DNA of 64,000 nucleotides from NCBI GenBank assembly GCA_050875145.1, contig JBNMLH010000004.1:62001-126000 (forward strand), written 5' to 3'. Shown piece by piece: positions 25,655 through 33,935 of this stretch. The notes below the pieces were generated by a model. The model did not search any database and had not been told where the DNA came from. It saw nothing but the letters and a program-made list of their open reading frames with translations. The stretch is from CAG-411 sp050875145. Its GTDB lineage: Bacteria; Bacillota; Clostridia; Lachnospirales; Lachnospiraceae. The position numbers and the translations under genes were made by a program. Numbering within the stretch: the first letter of the stretch is position 1; every line of letters begins with the position of its first letter.

Positions 25655-26030
25655 AGATATTTTGTTTGCAAGAGAAGTGGAAAAGCAATGTTATGAAGAA
25701 CAATATGTTTCTATCATAAACGATGGTGGACTGGAACTTGATGAATTAGTTGGCAGGGTTGCTGCGCATTTGGGATTGGGGGAATAATATGGGAAAGAAG
25801 AAAAGAGAACATATTGTTTTTGGCCAAATGCTGAACCTAAAAAGAGTATTCCTTTTTCTGTGGTTAATAAACAGCAAAATACGAAAAGGAAAAAGGATAA
25901 ACAGTAAGTAGAAAATGAAATGTTTTGAAGGGCATGATGACGGTTATGCCCTTTTAAAATGTGGTGGAAATACAGATGTAATCATGGTAAAATATGAATA
26001 CAAAGATAAAAACACAACGTGCATTACAAT
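25655..26030 (+). other. Decayed DNA between DUF1016 fragment and YjdF remnant
   Basis: Two short frames can be read. One (about 25655-25787) includes LFAREVEKQCYEEQYVSI and ends with a stop at 25785. The other (25792-25908) is Lys-rich with CFWPNAEPKKSIPF. Neither has a start signal that I trust or a family that I recognise. Confidence 0.35.
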
Positions 26031-26039
26031 AATATAATA

Positions 26040-26128
26040 TGCATAGAATCGGTAGGTAGTCCGGATGTACTCTTCGGAGTATAAGTAGCCTTCCTCCTTG
26101 GTCGTCCATTCTTTGTTCAGTACAATTT
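26040..26128 (+). promoter_or_regulatory. Candidate yjdF-type riboswitch leader
   Basis: The leader directly upstream of the yjdF gene has GGTAGTCCGGATGTACTC, a UUCG-capped GTACTC/GAGTAT hairpin and AGCCTTCCTCCTTGG, which fits my recollection of the yjdF RNA motif that senses aza-aromatic compounds. The assignment relies mainly on the linked gene. A covariance-model search would decide it. Confidence 0.45.
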
Positions 26129-26144
26129 TAAGGAGGAATTTGTC

Positions 26145-26555
26145 GTGGACAAAGTATCGGGAACATTGACAGTATTTTTTGAGGAAGCATTTTGGATAGG
26201 TATATTTGAGAGGGGGCAAAATGGTAATCTTTCGGTATGTAAGGTTACATTTGAAGCCCAACAAAAAGACTGTGAAATTAAAGATTTTATTCTTAAAAAT
26301 TACTATCAGTTGCGGTTTAGTCCAGCTGTGGTAACTATTGTAAAAGAAATGTAATCCCAAGAGGATATAGCGAGCTGTTCAAAAACAATTGGACAATACT
26401 GGAATAGGTACAAAGTCGCAACAAGCTCTGAAATTACAGCAGGAGCAGTTGAAAACTGAGCGTAAGGATTTAAGTCGACAACGATTAGAGGTCGAGAAGT
26501 AAAGAAGGTTTGAACTGAAACAGCAAAAAAGGAAAGAGAGACATAAGGGCAGGTA
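26145..26555 (+). pseudogene. yjdF: YjdF-family (DUF2992) gene with frameshift and stop codons
   Basis: GTG 26145 follows AAGGAGG and begins SGTLTVFFEEAFWIGIFERG, typical of YjdF. After residue 69 (VTIVKEM) a one-base insertion gives a stop. The continuation is still readable (KQLDNTGIGTKSQQAL, then a Gln/Glu/Lys-rich tail) but contains TAG and TAA stops before ending near 26555. The protein is therefore truncated to 69 of about 135 residues. Confidence 0.8.
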
Positions 26556-26631
26556 ACACCTGCCCAGAATTTCCTTGGATATGATTTTGATACGAGGTTG
26601 GTAGCAAGTTATGTGTTTAGGAGATGAAAGT

Positions 26632-29193
26632 ATGGAAATTATTAACAAATTAAAATTATCACTGGAAGAAAAAAGTCCATCATTGTTATTAGGGGCAGGG
26701 TTTTCATATGGAGCAACAAATGAAAATGGTGAAGAAATACCATTGGGACAGAAATTAGTTAAACTTTTGTATAATAATATGTTTATTGACAAACCTCCTG
26801 TAAGAGAAATTTGGGAAGAGGATGACCCCGGTGCTAAGAAATATTTGGAACAAGGAGATTTAAAAGGATTATGTAGTTTATTAAGAGATGAAGATAGAGT
26901 CAAGGAACGAAATACATATCTAACATCGGTTTTTAGAGGAGCAACTATTAATAGTAAAAGTAACCTTTTTAATATAACGAGTTATAAATGGAACAGGATA
27001 TTTACCTTAAACATTGATTGTTTATTGGAGTATATTTATGAGACAAAAGGTATTCCTGTTAAGGTGTGGAATAAAGATAATGATGATCGTCGAAATAATT
27101 CTGGCGATACATTAATAATTAAATTACATGGTTGCGTAAATAATGAAGAAGAAGGATATATATTTGATGAAAAGGAATATATTGATTTTTGGAATGAAGA
27201 TAATTGTTTTTTGAGAGATTTTGGTGACACATATTCTAAGGGCGATATGATTTTTATTGGTACAGAATTTCAAGAAGAGGATTTGAAAACAATTATTGGA
27301 AAATATAGCTCTAAAGGATATGATTTAAGTGGAAATGATTATTTTTTTATTGCACCTAAAATAAATGATGTTCGTTTAAAAAGGCAGATATCTTCATTTG
27401 AAAATTTTCATTGGATACAATGGACAGCAGAACAGTTTTTTGAGTTTTTATGTGATAATGTGATTGTGGAAAAAAACATTAAAAAGGACTTAATGGAACG
27501 GGGAATGTTGTCTATTGATGAGTTGTACAAGCAAAAGAAACAAGACTATGAAAGTAAATTATATGCAGGATATGAATCAAGTTATAATGACTTTTTTTAT
27601 GATTGGGATATAGTGCGTCCAGGTTTAAATAAATTTGAAAATAAACTTATGCAGCGAAGCAAAAATATTGTTGGCGCAGTTATTGGAAGCAGCTATGTTG
27701 GTAAAAGTTGCGTTGCTAAAAGAATATTAATAGATTTACGTGCAAAGGGATATTTGGCATTTCAATTTAATATGAGATCGTCGGAATATATGCAGTTGTT
27801 TTTAACGTATTTGCAGCAAATGCCTAAAAATACAAAAGTAGTGGTACTATTTGAAGAAGCATCCTATTATTATAACTTGATATATTTATACCTTATAGAA
27901 CAATGTCCTAGTAATGTTGAACATTTGATTGTTTTAACATCAGAAACAAGAGACAATCATTTCAATAAAAGGGATATTCTTAAAAGTAGCAATAGTATTG
28001 AGGTATTTAATATCAATGAAAAAATATCATGGAATTTTGCAGATAATATATATGAAAAATTAAAGTCAAAACATTGGTTATCAAAACCTGAAATCAGTGG
28101 TAGTGATAAAAAAGCTGTAATAAAATATGCTTATGATACGAACGATATTATTGAATTTTTATATAATATTTCTCATGGTCGTGGTTTTGAAAGACACTAT
28201 TTAGATATGTTTAATATCGTTCAAAGGGATGTAAATTATAGATATTTGCAAGCAGTCACTATATTACAAATTTTGGGATTAAGCAGTGTGCCTAAAAGAA
28301 TTTTTTCAACATTATTGAGAAATGAAAGACAACATTTTAATTATTCTTCGTTCGTAAATGAATTTAATGAAGTGTTGAATATATATGAGGGAAGGATAAA
28401 AGTAAGATGTTTGAGACTTATTCATAATACAATTATTGCAGGAGTGAAGGAAGAAGAAATTAAGAACATTTTGTATGAAATAATTAGACAGACATCAGGG
28501 CAGTTTAACGAAGGGGATATTAACGAATGGAGTGAAATTTTTCAAAAGGCATTGACCGTTAAAAGAATATTAAAGGAAAGAGTACTTTCGCTTTCGGTAG
28601 TTAGAGAGTTATTAAATGAAGTAGAAAAATATGGAGAAAGATATAGCTTTTATTGGATTCAACGAGGGATTGCTTCACAAAAAGATGGTGATTTTGATTT
28701 GGCAGATCATTATTTTAGAGAAGGAATACGCATAAGACCAGTATCATATCAGGCACGCCATGCTTTGGCAAAGAATTTAATGGAACGTGCTATAGAACAG
28801 ATAAAAAAGGGTGATACATCATATGCACCATACTATATGGATGAAGGAAAATCTGAAATTAAAAAAATAATTGACGATCCTGCATATAGTAGAGGGTATA
28901 AATATTCATTACATGCTCTTATTGATATGAGCATGAAGTATTCTGATGAAGTAGGAAAAACTATAGATATTGAAGAAATTAAATATATAAATGAAAAAGT
29001 ATTAGAATTGTCTAAAGGTGATGTTGATTCATATATATTTAGTCTACTTAAAAAGTATATTGAGTATTGTGATGTACACAACTTGAAGAAATGTTGTGAA
29101 CCAATAATTAATAAGCATTATGAAAAATTCTCTGATATACAAATAGGAACAGAAGAAGATTATATGGTAGAGAATTTAGACTGGGAAGATTAA
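26632..29193 (+). CDS. SIR2-STAND defence protein (Avs5-like architecture)
   Basis: The 853-residue protein has an N-terminal SIR2-like NADase domain (LLLGAGFSYG at about 18-27, LNIDCLLEY at about 126-134, KLHG with the catalytic His at about 166). Next comes a P-loop ATPase (GSSYVGKS at about 352-359, VVVLFEEA at about 403-410) and a helical, TPR-like C-terminus (about 640-853). This order is that of SIR2-STAND phage-defence proteins, which sense phage proteins and deplete NAD. ATG 26632 has AGGAG 8 bases upstream. The gene is intact among decayed neighbours and lies just inside the segment's right end. Confidence 0.82.
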   Translation: MEIINKLKLSLEEKSPSLLLGAGFSYGATNENGEEIPLGQKLVKLLYNNMFIDKPPVREIWEEDDPGAKKYLEQGDLKGLCSLLRDEDRVKERNTYLTSVFRGATINSKSNLFNITSYKWNRIFTLNIDCLLEYIYETKGIPVKVWNKDNDDRRNNSGDTLIIKLHGCVNNEEEGYIFDEKEYIDFWNEDNCFLRDFGDTYSKGDMIFIGTEFQEEDLKTIIGKYSSKGYDLSGNDYFFIAPKINDVRLKRQISSFENFHWIQWTAEQFFEFLCDNVIVEKNIKKDLMERGMLSIDELYKQKKQDYESKLYAGYESSYNDFFYDWDIVRPGLNKFENKLMQRSKNIVGAVIGSSYVGKSCVAKRILIDLRAKGYLAFQFNMRSSEYMQLFLTYLQQMPKNTKVVVLFEEASYYYNLIYLYLIEQCPSNVEHLIVLTSETRDNHFNKRDILKSSNSIEVFNINEKISWNFADNIYEKLKSKHWLSKPEISGSDKKAVIKYAYDTNDIIEFLYNISHGRGFERHYLDMFNIVQRDVNYRYLQAVTILQILGLSSVPKRIFSTLLRNERQHFNYSSFVNEFNEVLNIYEGRIKVRCLRLIHNTIIAGVKEEEIKNILYEIIRQTSGQFNEGDINEWSEIFQKALTVKRILKERVLSLSVVRELLNEVEKYGERYSFYWIQRGIASQKDGDFDLADHYFREGIRIRPVSYQARHALAKNLMERAIEQIKKGDTSYAPYYMDEGKSEIKKIIDDPAYSRGYKYSLHALIDMSMKYSDEVGKTIDIEEIKYINEKVLELSKGDVDSYIFSLLKKYIEYCDVHNLKKCCEPIINKHYEKFSDIQIGTEEDYMVENLDWED

Positions 29194-29268
29194 TAAAAAA
29201 GCATTTAATTTTGATACTATTTTGTAATTTTTATGAGAAATGCAATAGAGGAGCTAATAATAACTTAT

Positions 29269-29286
29269 GGCTCTATTTTGGCTCTA
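29269..29286 (+). promoter_or_regulatory. Right arm-type direct repeats GGCTCTA x2 (segment 2)
   Basis: GGCTCTA at 29269-29275 and 29280-29286 start 11 bp apart. The second starts 109 bp before att core 2, the same distance as in segment 1. Confidence 0.6.
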
Positions 29287-29388
29287 ATAATTTTGGATGA
29301 GCCAAATAAAATTGAAAAAATAGGATAATATGATGACGAAATGCACAGATTTGGACTAGAAGATAAGGAGACTATGTTATCGGCACCA

Positions 29389-29400
29389 GAGTTTGAGTGA
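29389..29400 (+). other. att core 2 (end of segment 2, start of segment 3)
   Basis: GAGTTTGAGTGA again reads Glu-Phe-Glu-stop, here with TGA. It is embedded in otherwise unrelated sequence and followed 12 bases later by a terminator. Confidence 0.75.
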
Positions 29401-29411
29401 TGTTAAAACAG

Positions 29412-29445
29412 CGGGAAGCCTTATAAATTAAGACTTCCCGTTTTC
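29412..29445 (+). terminator. Intrinsic terminator behind att core 2
   Basis: CGGGAAG (29412-29418) pairs with CTTCCCG (29434-29440) with CTTA/TAAG inside, followed by TTTTC. Its sequence is unlike the other att-linked hairpins but its position is the same. Confidence 0.8.
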
Positions 29446-29447
29446 TG

Positions 29448-29469
29448 TGCTTGAAAAATGCTTGCAGTT
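29448..29469 (+). promoter_or_regulatory. Left arm-type repeats of segment 3 (TGCTTG x2)
   Basis: TGCTTGAAAAA begins at 29448 and TGCTTGCAGTT at 29459, 11 bp apart and about 48 bp inside the core. The right end of the segment has TTGCAAAA at 33728 and 33739. Confidence 0.55.
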
Positions 29470-29524
29470 TTGATTAGTTAGTTTAGATTCTACTCAATAT
29501 ATTATATCTGAATAAGTCTTTTAA

Positions 29525-30625
29525 TTAATTGATAGTAATATCTGTTAGAGAAATAATACGTTGTGCAAGTTCTGTTTTGATTTCGTCAATTTGCTCATAT
29601 CTGTTTGCAAGTTCTTTCTGCATTTTAATGTCAAAGGAACCGTCATCTTTTATGGGGATAGGAATTGTTTCAGTCATTTTTTTAATCATATCTGAGTTTA
29701 ATGTTGTATATTCGTTTTTTCCTAAATCTCCCTCGCGTCCCTTTTTATGAGCTCTAAACAGCGGTTCTAGAACATACTTTATATATTTTAGAGCGATATT
29801 TTGGCAAATATCAGTTGGAATCAAAATACCTCTATGACCAGTTAGTGCAAATTTACCACCATGAATCATCATATACCCAGCTAAGCCATCTTTAGCCCAT
29901 GTTAGGTATTCACCATCATAATCGTAGGAATTTATTTTATAAAAGATACCATCTGTATTTCCTGAAAATAGTGGGATATCGCCCTTATGATTTTTGCAGT
30001 ATTCTTTTGTATATTTGCTGTTCCCATTTTTGGGAATGAAAAGTTCACTAGGCAGTACTTTTTTAAAGGATACGCCATCCTTTTTATCAATTAGAACAGA
30101 TATATCGGATAGTATATCCAGTTTGTCTAATAGGATTTTTTTTTGTTCAATATTGTTATAAATAGAGGCTAGTTCACATTGACGTTCATAATTAAATGAA
30201 TTATCCTCATTCAAAGGAATAGGAATATGAGTATTAAGAATCATTGTAGGAGTTAATTTTGTGAATTCGTTTTTTCCCAAATCTCCTTTTCTCCCTTTAA
30301 CTGAATTCCTCAAAACTGGCTCTGCAACATGACGTATGTAATCAATAGATATTCCCTCTTTTGGAAGCATAACAACTCTGTCTGCATTTGTTGAAAATTT
30401 CTCATCAAATATTGTTATTTTTCCAGCAAGACCATTTATTGAAATGGTTAGGAATCTTCCGTCATAGTCATAAGTGTTTATATTGCCAAGGGGAGCATTG
30501 TTAGTTGCAGAATAGACTGGATATGCTCCATGGTTATTTCTGCAATATGTTTTTGTATATATACTCTTACCTCTTGAAAGATTTTTACATATTTCAGAAA
30601 ATATAATATCGGAAAGTTTGGACAT
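29525..30625 (-). CDS. hsdS: Orphan type I restriction specificity subunit (HsdS)
   Basis: HsdS provides DNA target recognition for type I methyltransferase and restriction complexes. The protein of about 366 residues consists of two similar halves. Each holds a target-recognition domain (YTKTYCRNNHGAYPVYSATN in the first, YTKEYCKNHKGDIPLFSGNT in the second; NTYDYDGRFLTISINGLAG matches NSYDYDGEYLTWAKDGLAG) and a conserved helix region. The alternative start 30658 lies inside an oppositely directed TnpV remnant, so I prefer ATG 30625, though neither has a clear ribosome site. No hsdM or hsdR is present in the window. The near-duplicate domains suggest a symmetric, palindrome-like target. Confidence 0.82.
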   Translation of the reverse strand: MSKLSDIIFSEICKNLSRGKSIYTKTYCRNNHGAYPVYSATNNAPLGNINTYDYDGRFLTISINGLAGKITIFDEKFSTNADRVVMLPKEGISIDYIRHVAEPVLRNSVKGRKGDLGKNEFTKLTPTMILNTHIPIPLNEDNSFNYERQCELASIYNNIEQKKILLDKLDILSDISVLIDKKDGVSFKKVLPSELFIPKNGNSKYTKEYCKNHKGDIPLFSGNTDGIFYKINSYDYDGEYLTWAKDGLAGYMMIHGGKFALTGHRGILIPTDICQNIALKYIKYVLEPLFRAHKKGREGDLGKNEYTTLNSDMIKKMTETIPIPIKDDGSFDIKMQKELANRYEQIDEIKTELAQRIISLTDITIN

Positions 30626-30883
30626 ATGAGATGTAAGTATCTGAAAGAGTTTAAACATGGATATTATATGGAGCTGTTGCTTGATGGAAGGCTAAATGAA
30701 TATCTGCATAAGATGGATGAGGAATGCCATGAGATGCTGGACAGGATTGGGGAAAAGATGAAGGAGAAACAAGGCGTGACAGAGCAGTTAAAAGCTGAGA
30801 ATCAGATGCTGTGGGTGGGGAAGATGAATAATATTATTGCTTGTGCGGAGGAGATTGTGGTGAGAGAGGTGGTGTATGTGTGA
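30626..30883 (+). pseudogene. TnpV remnant (transposon-encoded protein)
   Basis: The frame encodes YLKEFKHGYYMELLLDGRLN, DEECHEMLDRIGEKM and VTEQLKAENQMLWVGKMNNI, which are typical of the C-terminal two thirds of TnpV proteins from Clostridium transposons. The N-terminal third is missing, and the left edge abuts the 5' end of hsdS. It is a scar of a lost transposon. Confidence 0.7.
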
Positions 30884-31032
30884 TGGAGAGGGCAGCTATC
30901 AGGCTGTCCTTGGATATTAATAAATTAAGCTGATAGAACATGAATAAGAAATTGGTGGTGAGTTGTTCAGGTATATGATAAGATTTTAATGATAATTGAT
31001 GGATAATAAAATAGAAAATGAGGCGAAAGAAG

Positions 31033-31911
31033 ATGTATTGTATTTATTCAGGAAAAGAAATCAATGAGTCTGAAGCAAATGTGGAGCATATTATTCCGTT
31101 AAGCTTAGGTGGAAGCGATGAATTTACAATAATGGTGAGTAAAGAGTCAAATAGCTACTTGGGAAGTAAAGTAGACGGGAAAATAACACAGGACTTTTTG
31201 ATCAGTATGGATAGGGTGAAACGAGATGGTAAAGGGCATTCAAAAAAAATCCCAAGAGTAGATGTGAAGTCTATACTTGATAACGGAAATCCTGCTATTA
31301 CTTCTTTTACTAAGGATAATATGAAGCTTTTTGATCCTATAAAGAAGAAGTATATAGATATACCACATAAGGTTAAAATGCAAACAAAGTTGGATTTAGA
31401 TATTCGAATGAAATTTACAGCTAAAGTTGCTCTTGCGACAGGTTATTATTTGTTTGGCGATAAATTTGTAAAGTATTCGGATTGTCAATCATTAAGAAGT
31501 ATTATGATGAGTAATAATTTAAAAGAATCTATGAAAAGAGCAAGTAATATTAGAAATATAAGATTTTATCATCCTTTATTAACAGGAAAAGAATGTAAGG
31601 CAGATACGTCATTTCAAGTATATCAACTTTTTGTCAAAAGTAATAATGCATCAAGTGTGGTTTGGACGTTTTCAGAAAAATCATTTATTGTTTTTGTTGC
31701 GATTTATGGAAAATTTGTTGGAATGATTAATTTTGAAGCGGAGACAGATAAATTTCTAAAGGAAGATAATTTTTGGTTAGGGCACACGTTAATTTGTCAA
31801 AATGGACAACTTATAAGAATGTCGTGGCGAGATGCTATAATTGAAATGTGTGAAAAAACAGGATTACTCGACGAATCTATTATTGCTGAAGCTAAAAAGT
31901 TTAAAGGATGA
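31033..31911 (+). CDS. HNH endonuclease-domain protein
   Basis: The 292-residue protein begins with a compact HNH motif (MYCIYSGKEI, then VEHIIPLSLGGSDEF with the EHIIP signature). The rest is a domain of about 230 residues that I do not recognise. ATG 31033 follows GAGG (31020-31023) by 9 bases; ATG 31018 lacks a site. Proteins of this layout occur in defence islands and may cut invading DNA or RNA. That function is inferred from the domain and the neighbourhood only. Confidence 0.75.
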   Translation: MYCIYSGKEINESEANVEHIIPLSLGGSDEFTIMVSKESNSYLGSKVDGKITQDFLISMDRVKRDGKGHSKKIPRVDVKSILDNGNPAITSFTKDNMKLFDPIKKKYIDIPHKVKMQTKLDLDIRMKFTAKVALATGYYLFGDKFVKYSDCQSLRSIMMSNNLKESMKRASNIRNIRFYHPLLTGKECKADTSFQVYQLFVKSNNASSVVWTFSEKSFIVFVAIYGKFVGMINFEAETDKFLKEDNFWLGHTLICQNGQLIRMSWRDAIIEMCEKTGLLDESIIAEAKKFKG

Positions 31912-32066
31912 GGATGTGAATTGCAGATTGTAATTGTCGGTTGAGAAAATAGATTGCATATAATTACTTATAAAATCCAGTTGCAAAAATCTTCTGTTGA
32001 CCATATAATATAAAGGAAGAATACTGTAATTGAGTATGAGCCATACTATAAAAGGAGGTGTTAGAT

Positions 32067-32261
32067 ATGGCAACTTCAAGTATCACTAAAAACTTTGTTG
32101 TTTCTGGTCAAAGACAAGTAGAAAAGTTTGCTAATGCTATCGAGGAATCCTATCAGGAGTCTCTTCATAGAGCACCAACACCTGAATTAAGGATTACACA
32201 TTTACGTGGCTCAGAAGAAATAAAAAAATTTATGGCAAAAAGGAAGAAAACAAATGCTTAA
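32067..32261 (+). CDS. Small putative antitoxin paired with GNAT protein
   Basis: The 64-residue protein (MATSSITKNFVVSGQRQVEK at its start) has AAGGAGG 8 bases before ATG 32067. Its stop codon overlaps the start of the GNAT gene by 8 bp, a typical toxin-antitoxin arrangement. It is short, charged and has no clear ribbon-helix-helix of the DUF1778 type usually paired with GNAT toxins. Its role is inferred from its place. Confidence 0.6.
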   Translation: MATSSITKNFVVSGQRQVEKFANAIEESYQESLHRAPTPELRITHLRGSEEIKKFMAKRKKTNA

Positions 32262-32868
32262 TGACGTAACAGTCTTTAACATTCGTGAATACTTGTCTGC
32301 CAAAGGCGATAAAGATCTCGGAGAGGATGAGTTGCGGCAAATCCTTTCCGAGTTTTTTTGTGATAAGAATCCGGATGTAGAAAGATTTTTGAAAGAACAA
32401 TCAATAGAATTTACAAAGAAAAATCAATCCGTTACATACTTGGTATTTTCTAATGATGATGCTTCATTAGTTGGCTATTTTACAATTACAATCAAACCAA
32501 TTACTGTAAATGCAGAAAATTTCAGTAATACTATGAAGCGTAAAATAGCCAGGGTAAGTGAATTGGATGAAGAAAATGGCACGTATACTCTTTCGGCATA
32601 TCTTATTGCACAGCTGGGAAAGAATTATAAAGATGGGGCTAATGAGAAGATTACAGGGGAACAGTTACTTCAGGCGGCTATAGATACTATAAAGGAGCTT
32701 CAATATATGGCGGGTGGAATGGTGATTTTTCTTGAGGCAGAAGACAAAGAAAAACTAATGCATTTTTATGAAGAGGAAAATGGATTTAAGCAGTTCGATG
32801 TTCGAGAAACGAAGTGTAGTAATAATGATGAGATTCATAAATTCGTTCAATTGTTGAAAGTAATGTAA
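32254..32868 (+). CDS. GNAT acetyltransferase, possible TacT/AtaT-type toxin
   Basis: The 204-residue protein has the pattern of GNAT toxins: NPDVERFLKEQSIEFTKKNQ, then DASLVGYFTI, a central SAYLIAQLGKNYKD region and the C-terminal FYEEENGFKQF. Such toxins acetylate aminoacyl-tRNA and stop translation. The gene overlaps a small upstream gene, consistent with a toxin-antitoxin pair. It is somewhat longer than TacT (about 165 residues). A housekeeping acetyltransferase is the alternative, but the island setting favours the toxin reading. Confidence 0.68.
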   Translation: MLNDVTVFNIREYLSAKGDKDLGEDELRQILSEFFCDKNPDVERFLKEQSIEFTKKNQSVTYLVFSNDDASLVGYFTITIKPITVNAENFSNTMKRKIARVSELDEENGTYTLSAYLIAQLGKNYKDGANEKITGEQLLQAAIDTIKELQYMAGGMVIFLEAEDKEKLMHFYEEENGFKQFDVRETKCSNNDEIHKFVQLLKVM

Positions 32869-32909
32869 CTCCAATAGTATGAATTTAATTACAGAGGAGA
32901 GATTAAAAG

Positions 32910-33716
32910 ATGGATAAGATTTTGTATAAGTATACTACTCTGGAATCTCTTGCGTTGATATTAAAGAGTAAAAAGATAAGGCTTAATCCCTTAACGGTGA
33001 TGGATGATCTTCAAGAGGCACAATCATCTGATGAAATAGAATATGGCAAATACGTGTTTATTTCATCTTGGATGGATCAACCATTAGAAAGTATTGCAAT
33101 GTGGAAATTGTACTCTAATATGTATAGTGGGGTAAGAATAGGATTAAAGGAGAACCCTTTTGTAAAATACACAGTTAATAAACAAGATGTTGAAAGAGTA
33201 TATCCTTCTGCTAGCTTGAAAGGCGATAGCATGGATTTGATTATTCCAATTGAAGAGTGTTTCAACGGAAACTATTTTGTAATGAATTTTTTGTATGATA
33301 AGTGTTTAGAAAGAGTTGAATATACTGATAATGTTGAGTTATTATCACCTCAAATTTTTAATATAAGTCAACAAGGAATTGAAATGAAATCTGCTCAATT
33401 GGGCAAATATAAAAATACATATTGGGAGTTTCAAAATGAGGAGCGATATGTATTGCGATTTTTACCTTTAGATGTGAAAAAAATTACTTCAGAAAGTAAT
33501 GCTGCACAGATGGTGTATGATGCATTTATGAATAAAAAATCATTTATAGATTATTATGATTTGGAGATAAGAGATGATGCATTTGTTTCAATGGAAATAA
33601 CGTTGTCACCACAATTTACAATGGGGAATAGGATTTTACTTGAAGCCTTGATAGAAAATTATAATCCTAATTTGAAAGTGCATGATAGTGTATTAAAAGA
33701 TAGAGTTAAGTTATAG
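32910..33716 (+). CDS. DUF2971-family protein
   Basis: The 268 residues show the DUF2971 pattern: LYKYTTLESLALILKSKKIRLNP at the start, then VFISSWMDQPLESIAMWKLY and GVRIGL. The molecular function of the family is not established, and members are often found in defence islands. It is the last gene before the right end of segment 3, with its stop 12 bp before the arm repeats. AGAGGAGAG precedes ATG 32910. The position matches that of the SIR2-STAND gene in segment 2. Confidence 0.78.
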   Translation: MDKILYKYTTLESLALILKSKKIRLNPLTVMDDLQEAQSSDEIEYGKYVFISSWMDQPLESIAMWKLYSNMYSGVRIGLKENPFVKYTVNKQDVERVYPSASLKGDSMDLIIPIEECFNGNYFVMNFLYDKCLERVEYTDNVELLSPQIFNISQQGIEMKSAQLGKYKNTYWEFQNEERYVLRFLPLDVKKITSESNAAQMVYDAFMNKKSFIDYYDLEIRDDAFVSMEITLSPQFTMGNRILLEALIENYNPNLKVHDSVLKDRVKL

Positions 33717-33727
33717 ATATTTCGTGA

Positions 33728-33746
33728 TTGCAAAATGCTTGCAAAA
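33728..33746 (+). promoter_or_regulatory. Right arm-type repeats TTGCAAAA x2 (segment 3)
   Basis: TTGCAAAA at 33728-33735 and 33739-33746 start 11 bp apart. The second starts 107 bp before att core 3. Confidence 0.6.
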
Positions 33747-33845
33747 AGTCTCAAAACGATAAAGAATACATAGAATATCAAGAATAATTATACAAAATAT
33801 AGCTATATAAAACTTAGCTAGACACAATATATAGTTGCCGAAATT

Positions 33846-33857
33846 GAGTTTGAATAA
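33846..33857 (+). other. att core 3 (end of segment 3, start of segment 4)
   Basis: GAGTTTGAATAA reads Glu-Phe-Glu-stop, and the preceding ATT even extends the match to Ile-Glu-Phe-Glu-stop as in GuaA. Confidence 0.78.
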
Positions 33858-33866
33858 TTTTCAAAA

Positions 33867-33910
33867 GCTCGCAAAGCCTAGTAAAATGGGCGTTTGCGAG
33901 CTTGTTTTTT
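33867..33910 (+). terminator. Intrinsic terminator behind att core 3
   Basis: GCTCGCAAA (33867-33875) pairs with TTTGCGAGC (33893-33901), extended inside by GCC/GGC, and TTGTTTTTT follows. It begins 10 bases after the core. Confidence 0.88.
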
Positions 33911-33917
33911 GCCTTGT

Positions 33918-33935
33918 GGTACTATTTTGGTACTA
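33918..33935 (+). promoter_or_regulatory. Left arm-type direct repeats GGTACTA x2 (segment 4)
   Basis: GGTACTA at 33918-33924 and 33929-33935 start 11 bp apart, 61 bp inside core 3. The second copy contains the stop codon of the minus-strand membrane protein gene. Confidence 0.6.

Larger units (their letters stand above)
20827..29400 (+). mobile_element. guaA island segment 2: split adenine methyltransferase, IS3, decayed genes, SIR2-STAND
   Basis: The segment is bounded by cores at 20827 and 29389. Its left arm pair (GGGGATG at 20898 and 20909) differs from its right pair (GGCTCTA at 29269 and 29280), which suggests that two elements were joined by deletion. It has no integrase. Most genes are decayed except the SIR2-STAND gene next to the right end. 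Confidence 0.65.
29389..33857 (+). mobile_element. guaA island segment 3: HsdS, HNH, GNAT toxin pair, DUF2971
   Basis: The segment is bounded by cores at 29389 and 33846. Both ends carry TTG-A-rich arm repeats at 11 bp spacing (29451/29462 and 33728/33739), so the ends match each other. It has no integrase or excisionase, and 4.5 kb is small for an autonomous element. It looks like a non-autonomous cassette. Confidence 0.7.

Noticed and set aside
25944..26360. 138-codon minus-strand frame
   Set aside because: It is the antisense of the YjdF remnant and its leader, with no start signals or recognisable domain.
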